The notes under the pieces were generated by a model that worked only from the letters and a program-made list of their open reading frames with translations, made no database searches and was not told where the DNA came from. The translations under genes and the position numbers were made by a program. Below are positions 56,543 through 64,000 of a DNA stretch of 64,000 nt, piece after piece; the first letter of the stretch is position 1; each line of letters starts with the position of its first letter. The DNA is from Perkinsela sp. pyNocScin1 (taxonomy: Eukaryota; Euglenozoa; Kinetoplastea; Prokinetoplastida; Perkinselidae): assembly GCA_964019655.1 (NCBI GenBank), contig CAXHTR010000007.1:186001-250000 (forward strand). The letters are read 5' to 3'.

Positions 56543-57931
56543 TCAATAAAATCGCATCAGCGTGTTTCCATTGCGTACTTGGACATTGAACCTATTGCGT
56601 GAAAAATCTATTTTTTTCAGAGTCTCCGGCAAATCTGAGACGTCTATGTCTCCGTGGAGGCGATTATCCTGCAGCGCCAAATCTTCAAGATTAGCAGGAA
56701 GATGACTGATGTCGACAGTCCCCGTAAAAACATTGCGATTGAGAAGAAGCTGTGTGAGTGTGGACGGCAGTGCCGTTAGGTCCAAAGACCCCGTCAGCTT
56801 ATTCCATGAAAAGCGCAGTTCGCGGAGTGTCTCCGGTAGCTTCGTCAAGCAAATATCCCCCGAAAAATGATTGTTGCTCAGGTCGAGAACCTCGAGCGTG
56901 GCTGGAAGACTGTGCAAATCAACGGGCCCGTGTAGTATGTTTGACTGGATGATGAAATTTTCTATGTTATTTGGCAGACGTGCCAAATCGACGGTACCGT
57001 GAAGTGCACACTGAAACACCTCAAACACCACGATATCTCTGGGGAGCAGTGCTGTCGATATTGTCGCAGATATTCGATTCCAGCTGAGAGCCATCTCTTG
57101 CACCGTCGGGGGTAATTTATCCATGTCAACCTTGCCTTGGAACTTGCACTCATCCAGAAAAAGCTTGCTGAGGCTGTTCGGTAATGCTCCAAGGTCTACG
57201 GACCCGCAGAGCGCATTGCCTCCGATCTCAATCTCCTCAAGTGTGCCTGGAAGGTGGCATAGATTAATTTCGCCGGAAAGCTTGTTTTGCCCAATGTGGA
57301 ATTCCTTCATGCGGTCTGGCAACGAACTTAAGTCAAGACTACCTGTAAAATTGTTGGCGTATGCATTCACAATAAGAAGCGGTCGCGGGAGGTTTTTCGT
57401 CGAAAAACTTCCAAAAAGCTTATTTTCGTAAGCATACAGGTGCGTTAGCACTCGTGATAGCAGTGCAGTGTCAAAATCATCTTCGAATGTGTTATTGCCA
57501 ATATTGAGTGTTGTGATGTTCGGCAAACTACTTGGTTCTGTGACTTTCCCTTTGAAAGTATTTCCACATACACTCAGCCTTGTGAGAGACTCTGGAAGAA
57601 GCTTTACATCCACTGTACCATCAAGGTGAAGTCCGTGCAGTACTAGTTCACGGACTTTCGGCGGGACAAACTCGAAGGAGACTAAACCTCTGGGGACTGC
57701 ATGTGCTGAGTGTATTCTGTATTTTATCACAATGACATCACCATCAGCATCGCATTCCACGCCGGGCCATTCGCAAACATCGAGAAAGTTTCCGTTGTCA
57801 TCTTGAAATATTTCCTTGTTGGTAGTACCAGACACGAACATCTCCATAAGTGCTTGCTGTGTCATGCTGTCGTAGTCGAGCCTCCCAAGATGGGATGTGT
57901 CAGCGCCAATAAGTCGTAAAATGGTGTGCAT
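56543..57931 (-). CDS. Large LRR protein, 462 aa, duplicate pair member A
   Basis: ATG 57931: M-H-T-I-L-R-L-I-G-A-D leader, L-G-R-L-D-Y-D-S-M-T-Q-Q-A-L-M-E. Cap V-C-E-W-P-G-V-E-C. About 15 LRRs (H-L-D-G-T-V-D-V, N-K-L-S-G-E-I-N-L, N-A-L-C-G-S-V-D-L, F-Q-G-K-V-D-M, N-H-F-S-G-D-I-C-L, N-K-L-T-G-S-L-D-L, N-V-F-T-G-T-V-D-I). The longest LRR solenoids in the window with 58776, its duplicate. Basic, short tail; soluble. Confidence 0.9.
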   Translation of the reverse strand: MHTILRLIGADTSHLGRLDYDSMTQQALMEMFVSGTTNKEIFQDDNGNFLDVCEWPGVECDADGDVIVIKYRIHSAHAVPRGLVSFEFVPPKVRELVLHGLHLDGTVDVKLLPESLTRLSVCGNTFKGKVTEPSSLPNITTLNIGNNTFEDDFDTALLSRVLTHLYAYENKLFGSFSTKNLPRPLLIVNAYANNFTGSLDLSSLPDRMKEFHIGQNKLSGEINLCHLPGTLEEIEIGGNALCGSVDLGALPNSLSKLFLDECKFQGKVDMDKLPPTVQEMALSWNRISATISTALLPRDIVVFEVFQCALHGTVDLARLPNNIENFIIQSNILHGPVDLHSLPATLEVLDLSNNHFSGDICLTKLPETLRELRFSWNKLTGSLDLTALPSTLTQLLLNRNVFTGTVDISHLPANLEDLALQDNRLHGDIDVSDLPETLKKIDFSRNRFNVQVRNGNTLMRFY

Positions 57932-58504
57932 ATTTACTTTTGAGAAAAAGTGCTGCAAAGTCAGCTTGAATGCAATGTGTCAGATAAATAAGAATTTTAC
58001 TGCTTTCATACTTTCCAGTTTTAACTCTCCTAAAATTCAAATGAGAGTGGCAGGTCGATGCAAAGAAATAAATTCTGGCCTTTTTGAAGCACAGAATAGA
58101 GTACAATAGCTTTTCTTTGTGAGCTCGATTGCACTCTTGCATTACAGAATGTACATTCTTATCATTAACAAACTTCTGAATGAAACAGCGCACTGGCATG
58201 TGATTGACGAAATCACTCTAGAAACGGAATAAAAATCTTGATCTTTTATTTTTTTTGTCCAGTTCCAATCGATTGAAGTGCCATTAGCAGTAGATTCACA
58301 CATGACGTCATTGAATTTTTCTATCTTGAAAAATTCACCCGAACTGTTCTCGAAGTGATGTTAGTCTGAGTCTCTCGTCTTCGAATAGCGTAACAGCTAT
58401 GCCCATCCAATCCTCGCCAGTAAAAGATGAGGTTTATATCTTCTCAGGAGCGAATGGCAGATGCTTTAGCACACAAAGGAATGAGCATTGCATACAAAGA
58501 AACT
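57932..58504 (-). other. Intergenic region, partly a dispersed repeat
   Basis: 58059-58227 matches 62938-63092, and similarity may continue to about 58470. No gene. A 10-bp stem (TGAATTTTTC / GAAAAATTCA) at 58312-58337. Confidence 0.55.
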
Positions 58505-58610
58505 TGCTGGGGATGAAGTACAGCTCGACCATTTGATGCTATGTCAGTGATCTGAGGTCAACACGACCAAGTGGAATATCGGTGGCTGTGAAGCTGAGTA
58601 GAACAGGCAT
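58505..58610 (-). pseudogene. N-terminal fragment copied from 55754
   Basis: ATG 58610 reads M-P-V-L-L-S-F-T-A-T-D-I-P-L-G-R-V-D-L-R-S-L-T, stop, H-Q-M-V-E-L-Y-F-I-P-S. It is the start of 55754 with one stop, carried along when the 56.4-57.9 kb segment was duplicated. Similarity also runs upstream of the ATG to about 58700. Confidence 0.85.
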
Positions 58611-58775
58611 TGTCATGAATGATAAGAAGTACAATTTTAGAGAAGGTTTGCTTATGGGCTGTGAAATGCCTCAAAGATCGAATAATTCTCACCATTATGA
58701 ATTATATATTCTTATGCTTATAGAACGCTGTATGGCCCTCATAAAGTGCTTCTTACTGAAGAAGAAAAATTAAAG

Positions 58776-60164
58776 CTACGAAAAGCTCATCAGTGTGTTT
58801 CTGTTTCGGACTTTGACATTGAACCTATTTCGCCCAAAAGATATGTTGTCCATAATTTCTGGTAAATTTGAGACGTCTATGTCGCCATGAAGATAGTTTG
58901 CCTCCAAATTCAGCTCCCATAATGCCCCCGGGAGCTCGCTGATATCGATTGTACCCGTAAAAGCGTTTTCATTGAGATAGAGAATTTCGAGACCATTCGG
59001 TAGTGCCGTTAAATCAATCATTCCTGCCAGCTTATTCCCCGAAACGCGCAAGTCGGCCAGATTCTCTGGTAATCTTGTGAGACAAATCTCTCCCGAAAAA
59101 TGATTGTCGCTCAGGTCGAGCACCTCGAGCGCACCGGGAAGATTCTGCAAGTCGACGGGCCCGTGCAGAACGTTTATATGAATTTCGAAACTTTTTAGTG
59201 CATCTGGAAGTCTCGCCAAATCGACGGTGCCATGAAGTGCACACTGAAAAGCCTTAAACGCAATGAGATCAGTGGAAAGGAGTTCTGTCGACATTGTCGC
59301 AGATATCCGATTCGAGCTTAAGTTAATATCTCGCACTGTCGGTGATAATCTATCAAGATCTACCTTGCCTTGAAACTTGCACGCATCCAGATCGAGATCT
59401 TTAAGATTTTCTGGAAGTTGCGTAAGGTTTATTGACCCACAGAGTGCATTCACTCCTATATTGAGTGTTCGGAGAGTTAGTGGTAGACGAGATAGATCTA
59501 TTCCGCCGGATAGCTTGTTCAACCTGATTGAGAGCTCTTCCAGTAAGCGTGGCAGCGAAGTCAGGTCGAGACTTCCTGTCAAATTGTTGTCGTATGCGAA
59601 TGCTACCTTGAGCATCGGCGGGAGACCTTTTGTCGAGAAACTTCCAAAAATCTTATTGCGATAGATCCAGAGAACCTCAAGCTCACGCGAAAGCAATTCA
59701 CTTGCAAACTCTTCTTCAAATACATTATCTGCAATTTGGAGCGATTGGAGGCGCTGCAAAGCATTCAGATCTAAGAATCTGCCTTTGAATTTATTTCCAT
59801 TGATGCAAAGTTTTGAAAGGCATTGTGGAAGGAGCTTTGCATCAAGTTTGCCATCGAGGTGAAGTCCATTGAGTGTTATTTCACTGACTTTCGCTGGGAG
59901 GAAATCAAAAGAGACGGAGCCTTTAGGGTTTACGTATCCTGGATTGATTCTCATATTTATTCGGACAACATCCTCATCAGAATCGCATTCCACGCCGTTC
60001 CATTCGCAAACATCGAGAAAGTTTCCGTTGTCATCTTGAAATATTTCCTTGTTTGTGACGCCAGACACGAACATCTCCATCAGCGCCTGGTGCGTCATGC
60101 TCTCGTAGTCGAGTCTCCCGAGGTGGGACGCGTCAGCGCCAATCAGTTGTAAGATGATGCACAT
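58776..60164 (-). CDS. Large LRR protein, 462 aa, duplicate pair member B
   Basis: ATG 60164: M-C-I-I-L-Q-L-I-G-A-D leader, L-G-R-L-D-Y-E-S-M-T-H-Q-A-L-M-E-M-F-V-S-G. Cap V-C-E-W-N-G-V-E-C. Same length as 56543 and colinear in all LRRs (H-L-D-G-K-L-D-A, N-K-L-S-G-G-I-D-L, N-A-L-C-G-S-I-N-L, F-Q-G-K-V-D-L, N-H-F-S-G-E-I-C-L, N-K-L-A-G-M-I-D-L, N-A-F-T-G-T-I-D-I). An upstream in-frame ATG (60227) is less likely because it delays the leader. Confidence 0.9.
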   Translation of the reverse strand: MCIILQLIGADASHLGRLDYESMTHQALMEMFVSGVTNKEIFQDDNGNFLDVCEWNGVECDSDEDVVRINMRINPGYVNPKGSVSFDFLPAKVSEITLNGLHLDGKLDAKLLPQCLSKLCINGNKFKGRFLDLNALQRLQSLQIADNVFEEEFASELLSRELEVLWIYRNKIFGSFSTKGLPPMLKVAFAYDNNLTGSLDLTSLPRLLEELSIRLNKLSGGIDLSRLPLTLRTLNIGVNALCGSINLTQLPENLKDLDLDACKFQGKVDLDRLSPTVRDINLSSNRISATMSTELLSTDLIAFKAFQCALHGTVDLARLPDALKSFEIHINVLHGPVDLQNLPGALEVLDLSDNHFSGEICLTRLPENLADLRVSGNKLAGMIDLTALPNGLEILYLNENAFTGTIDISELPGALWELNLEANYLHGDIDVSNLPEIMDNISFGRNRFNVKVRNRNTLMSFS

Positions 60165-60760
60165 TTTGAATTTATGAGGGAAAAGAGTACCTTTATATTG
60201 AAAGTGGCGAAGAAATTCGTGACTCATGTCATCCAAGTCTTTCGATTACACTTCTTTTTGATCATAGCTGAGGTATCAATCTATCTTGGAATGAGTGAAG
60301 AGCAGAGTGCAAAGTAAATCTATTATTCATTGCAGTACTGTGCGCTTAAATCAAACGTATTTTGAGGGCTTTGCTCATATTTTGAGATGCAGGACTTTGT
60401 TATCTCAAATGCTACTAAACGATGGGTATCTGCGCAGATTTTCGGGCGTTTGGTTAAAAACATCGAAATGTTGCTTTGCATTTCTACGAGAATATGACTT
60501 GTATCTTCCTTCTAACGACAGAAATCCTAGCGATAAAGCCCAAATTCCAGCCTGAAGCTCAGCTCAGCCCTCTCTCGGCATCAGTTTGCAAACGGCACAC
60601 TACGACAGAGACCATGCACATTTTACAAGAGTTTCAAACAAAAGATTTTGAGCATCGATCATCGGGATAGAAGAATACTGTAAATCCTTGTTCTATAGAA
60701 TTTCTCTCTACAACTCTACGAAACTCTCGAATATCAGTAAACCACACAAACTCTCCAAAC
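60165..60760 (-). other. Intergenic region
   Basis: No gene supported. Confidence 0.45.
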
Positions 60761-61537
60761 CTACGAGTACTCTGTCTCACCAGTCCATGGGTCCTCAACC
60801 GTTTCCGTGTACTCCTCCGTGCTCGAGTACGTGATCGGGTCAGTCATCAGGCTGACGAGGGACGACGTGCTGCCGTAGTCCGGCCAACGCTGCGTGTGCA
60901 CCCGCAGGTCGACATTCTTCGCGTCAGTGCACTTCAGCAGTGGCTTCTTCTGAACGCTGTGCACCTGAATTTCGACCAGGCCTTCCGGCAGGTCGGCGGT
61001 GCAAACAACAGCAACTTTGATGTCGTTGTACCCCAGGCGAACTGTCTTGAGCGTTTCCGGCAGATTTGACACGAAGAGTGTCCCCGAAAAATGATTGTTG
61101 GAGAGGTGAACGATTTGAGTTTCACTTGGAAGTGTGTTCAAGTTGAGGGAGCCGTGCAGATTCGTGTAGTGCAGCTCAAGATGCTCAAGCATTCTGGGAA
61201 GGGCCCGCGTCTTCAGCGCACAATTGAGACCTATATCACTAATATCTAATGAATTCAGCGTGGCTGGAAGCCAATCAATGTCAAGCTGCATTTGATCGCT
61301 GCACCGGGCAGCGAAAGAGTACACGACCCCCGCGAGGCACGTCACGCCCCGCCAGACGCAGGCGTCATTCACGTTGCCGCCAGTGAGCTTGCGGAAGAGC
61401 TTCTCGCTGTAGGGCTGCTGGCCCATAGAGATTCTGAAAAAGTTGCGCATGCACTCGATCTGCTTGTCGATTTTCTCGGGAGGGCTGTGTGCGGTTGAGA
61501 GAATGAGGAGCTGTATAAGGGATATGGCCGAGAGCAT
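60761..61537 (-). CDS. Divergent LRR protein with acidic tail, 258 aa
   Basis: ATG 61537: M-L-S-A-I-S-L-I-Q-L-L-I-L-S-T-A-H is the most standard signal peptide in the window. Cap A-C-V-W-R-G-V-T-C, L-D-I-D-W-L-P-A-T-L, C-A-L-K-T-R-A-L-P, L-H-G-S-L-N-L, N-H-F-S-G-T-L-F-V. From about residue 220 the protein leaves the LRR pattern for a Thr/Glu/Tyr-rich tail (S-S-T-E-E-Y-T-E-T-V-E-D). Secreted; the tail may be a separate functional region. Confidence 0.87.
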   Translation of the reverse strand: MLSAISLIQLLILSTAHSPPEKIDKQIECMRNFFRISMGQQPYSEKLFRKLTGGNVNDACVWRGVTCLAGVVYSFAARCSDQMQLDIDWLPATLNSLDISDIGLNCALKTRALPRMLEHLELHYTNLHGSLNLNTLPSETQIVHLSNNHFSGTLFVSNLPETLKTVRLGYNDIKVAVVCTADLPEGLVEIQVHSVQKKPLLKCTDAKNVDLRVHTQRWPDYGSTSSLVSLMTDPITYSSTEEYTETVEDPWTGETEYS

Positions 61538-61951
61538 AAGGTTGGATAGATAATTTATGAGAAGGAAAAAGAAGTGTAGACGTGTGTGATCTTAGCGTTT
61601 CTGTATTTTGTTTCGGAGGTGTCTCTCGGTCCCCTTTGTCTCTCCAAAATAACTGTACGAAATGAATTGAAAAGCAATGAACGCTAGAAAGAGCTCGTAA
61701 TCCACTCTTTGTGTCCAGATTCATATTTTTCACTTTGTGTCAATACATTGAAAAAATGGAATCCAGCACTCAAAGGAGACGAAATGTGAAAATCATATCT
61801 GCTGACTGATCCACTGAGCTCGATTCAATCCTTCATTATAAATAATGAAACTGATAAAAGTGATCAGTACGGTCCCAGATCTACTCTATCAATGAATACA
61901 CAATCGCATAAAATATAAATATCTTTCTTTACTTCAAGCTACATATCCAGC
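61538..61951 (-). other. Intergenic region
   Basis: No gene supported. AT-rich. Confidence 0.45.
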
Positions 61952-62740
61952 TCACCGAATCTTCTGGTCTTGAAACGCTTCACCCTCAAAGTAATTTTTT
62001 TCAAGGACTATATGCGTCATCGAAGCTGGAACACGTGCGAGCGATGGGCTCCCATAGAGCTTATTATCCTGGAGGTGGAGCCCCACCATGCCTTCGGGAA
62101 GATAATCGAGTGAAATTTCACCGGATAGATTGTTTTCGGCGAGAAAAAGGGCTCGCATGCTGTATGGAAGCTTTGTCAAGCAAATGGTCCCCCAAAGGCC
62201 ATTTTTCGAGAGACCAATGACTCGCATTGTCCTCTGCAGATTTTCGAGATTTATTGTCCCCTCAAGCGCATTGCCAAAAGCCTCAAAATTTGTCATTTGT
62301 GGCGGCAAAACTGTCAAGTCGAGCGTTCCACTGATGGCGTGTCCACTTATTACAAACGTCTCGAGGCTACGGGGAAGGCGCTCTGTGCTGATTGTCCCGC
62401 GGACGACCCATGAGGTGAAGAAGCCCTTTGTCGCATCGAAGTGTACGAGCGCTGGGGGCAAAAGATCGAATGAAACCTCTCCACACGCCCAATTGTGGTT
62501 ATTCCATTCAATGGAGATAACGTCACCGCTTCCATCGCACGTGACGCCGTACCATTCTCGAATATCGAGAAATGCACCAGAATCATTCTGAAAGTGCAAC
62601 TGCATCTCATTCACTAGAACGACTTTATCGTCTTCGATCGGTGTGACAAGCATCTCCATTCGGCCCTGGTCGTTGATCATCGATTGGTCAAATCGGCCGA
62701 TATGGTTATCCACAGTTTGGAGGACGATAGTGAAAAGCAT
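61952..62740 (-). CDS. LRR protein, long form, 262 aa
   Basis: ATG 62740: M-L-F-T-I-V-L-Q-T-V-D leader, I-G-R-F-D-Q-S-M-I-N-D-Q-G-R-M-E-M-L-V-T. Cap I-R-E-W-Y-G-V-T-C: first Cys replaced by Arg, as in 32228. LRRs V-R-G-T-I-S-T, I-S-G-T-L-D-L, N-A-L-E-G-T-I-N-L, N-G-L-W-G-T-I-C-L, N-N-L-S-G-E-I-S-L, N-K-L-Y-G-S-P-S-L. Short tail. Secreted by leader. Confidence 0.88.
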   Translation of the reverse strand: MLFTIVLQTVDNHIGRFDQSMINDQGRMEMLVTPIEDDKVVLVNEMQLHFQNDSGAFLDIREWYGVTCDGSGDVISIEWNNHNWACGEVSFDLLPPALVHFDATKGFFTSWVVRGTISTERLPRSLETFVISGHAISGTLDLTVLPPQMTNFEAFGNALEGTINLENLQRTMRVIGLSKNGLWGTICLTKLPYSMRALFLAENNLSGEISLDYLPEGMVGLHLQDNKLYGSPSLARVPASMTHIVLEKNYFEGEAFQDQKIR

Positions 62741-63436
62741 TTGTGTAATGATGAAGAAGAAGCGATGAGATGCGTTGCTACCCTATGGGAAATGAGAAAA
62801 TATTTTGTATACTTGTCTGGCGTGCATCTTGTCATGGATGCCATCATCGATGCTATCATCTGCTCATGTGACTTCCGTATGAAAGCAAGATGAGTCCTCA
62901 AATCTTCTATTCTTCGCTAAAATTTTACGTTGCCCTATGCAAAGAAAGAATTCTGGCCTTTAACAACACACAATGATTCTTCTATCGTGTAACCGCACGC
63001 ACGCTTGCATTGCAGACTGAATTCCCATTCTTTCTCAACGTATGAATAAAATGAAACGCTGGCATGTCAAACAGAAAATCACTCCAGAACGCATGAAAAA
63101 TGACTTTCATTTTGTAGAGTTTAATATGACTCCACCACATTTCTCTATCTGGAGGAACTCACTCGAGCTTTTTTGTTATATCTCGCTGAGATGCCCGACA
63201 ATTTCGTCATCAGCGTGCCTAGTATATCCATCCGCTCTTTATAAGTGAAAACAAGGGTATCTCTTCGCAAAGGCGAAGGGCAAATGCATCGGCGAACCAG
63301 TAGAAGAACATTTCATCAAAAGAAAATTACGAAAAGGAACTGTAGATGAACAGCAGGAAAGAAACTCAGCAAATTTTACCTCTCTGTATATATATTATAT
63401 ATATTATATTTATCAACCAAAAAGGCCCACTGGAAT
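62741..63436 (-). other. Intergenic region with dispersed repeat and AT stretch
   Basis: 62938-63092 matches 58059-58227, possibly extending to about 63290. A TATATA-type simple repeat lies at 63385-63412. No gene supported. Confidence 0.55.
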
Positions 63437-64000
63437 TTAGAAATCAAAGTCTGCAGCGCTGACCTCTCTTCGCCTCCGCCGCTCACTGATCGGCAGTGTG
63501 ATTTCTCCCAACTCAGCATCGAAAAATTCCGCATAGGGAGAGTCTCCCAGTCCATCAGTAGTTGCCCCGACGACAACCGGCAAACGCCCCTTCGGCCCGT
63601 TGATCGACTTTACACGGATCTTTGCAGTGTTCACATTCCACACATACAAACATTTGAATTCCGGGGGAAGCGTCATCGCATCAAAGTAGACCGTTCTTAG
63701 CAGCCGGTCCCATAGCTGCAGCACGCGGAGGCTTTTCGGCAAGTCTGTCAGAACAACTTTTCCTATGAAACTGGTAAACTTGCAGCGAAGCTCAACCATG
63801 TTCTCTGGAAGGTGGTGCAGGTTGATAACGCGGCCACTGCGCTGTCTGGACTGCGGCACGAGGCAGCGGTGGAGGTGCATCCACCGCAGATTGCGGGGGA
63901 GGTAGCGATTTACCCAGACGTCGCCGATGCTGACATTACACAGCGCCAAAATGCGGAGAGAGCTCGGCAGCCAGTCCATGGAGACAGCGTGCTGAATCCC
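63437..64000 (-). CDS. Divergent LRR protein, 5' end outside window
   Basis: The frame is open to the window edge; what is visible is the C-terminal 187 residues. S-M-D-W-L-P-S-S-L matches the segment just after the cap in 4324, 25809 and 60761, so the leader and cap lie beyond 64000. LRR-like units I-N-L-H-H-L-P-E-N-M, I-G-K-V-V-L-T-D-L-P, then a non-repetitive region and a basic patch E-R-R-R-R-R-E near the end. Stop at 63437-63439. Confidence 0.82.
   Translation of the reverse strand, partial: GIQHAVSMDWLPSSLRILALCNVSIGDVWVNRYLPRNLRWMHLHRCLVPQSRQRSGRVINLHHLPENMVELRCKFTSFIGKVVLTDLPKSLRVLQLWDRLLRTVYFDAMTLPPEFKCLYVWNVNTAKIRVKSINGPKGRLPVVVGATTDGLGDSPYAEFFDAELGEITLPISERRRRREVSAADFDF

Noticed and set aside
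1-64000. tRNA, rRNA, CRISPR arrays, transposase or integrase genes
   Set aside because: I looked for clover-leaf text, regularly spaced repeats and transposase motifs on both strands and saw none; a tRNA scan was not possible.
1-64000. Altered genetic code with stops read as sense
   Set aside because: All three stops end normal-length frames and more than 25 long genes contain none, so reassignment is unlikely; only local readthrough remains open.

Overview
The window looks like nuclear DNA of a protist. It holds a large, still-duplicating array of intronless genes for small leucine-rich-repeat (LRR) proteins with secretory leaders. Every supported gene in bases 1-16430 is on the + strand and every one from 16969 to 64000 is on the - strand, so the window contains a single convergent strand switch. 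Genes are 0.6-2 kb, have no visible introns, and several have a pyrimidine tract plus AG just before the first ATG. Directional gene clusters and trans-splice-acceptor-like leaders are typical of kinetoplastids. The LRR type (an N-cap with C-x-W-x-G-V-x-C, and 23-residue repeats of the form N-x-F-S-G-x-I-D-L-x-x-L-P) also recalls plant and Leishmania PSA-type LRRs. A kinetoplastid or kinetoplastid-like flagellate is my best guess by inference; no marker here proves it.

Layout. 1-16430 (+): LRR genes, mixing long forms (280-345 aa) and a short form (about 205-217 aa), with several decayed copies between 6.4 and 13.5 kb and a tandem run of short forms from 12.0 to 16.4 kb. 16431-16968: convergent intergenic region. 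16969-37 kb (-): more LRR genes, including a divergent subfamily at 18.4-23.2 kb (repeat core G-T-I-D-L-Q-H-L-P) in which several copies are broken, and three large related genes (30342, 35072, 36962). 38992-47952 (-): five tandem members of a second, unrelated protein family of 476-658 aa with no secretory leader and no domain I recognise. This is the most likely undescribed system here. 48039: an LRR gene. 49272-50420: the one housekeeping gene, ALG7/DPAGT1-type UDP-GlcNAc:dolichyl-phosphate GlcNAc-1-phosphotransferase, which starts N-glycan synthesis at the ER. 51038-64000 (-): LRR genes again, including a 2.2-kb tandem segmental duplication (56.3-60.2 kb).

The LRR proteins have a very short hydrophobic leader, an N-terminal cap with a paired-cysteine motif, 4-15 LRRs and a soluble C-terminus. 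I see no membrane anchor, so they are probably secreted or lumenal. Many copies carry clean in-frame stops without frameshift, and truncated ends and fusions are common, as expected for a multigene family turning over by unequal recombination. For the LRR genes, starts were chosen at the ATG nearest the conserved leader and G-R-x-D block, even where the open frame runs further upstream.
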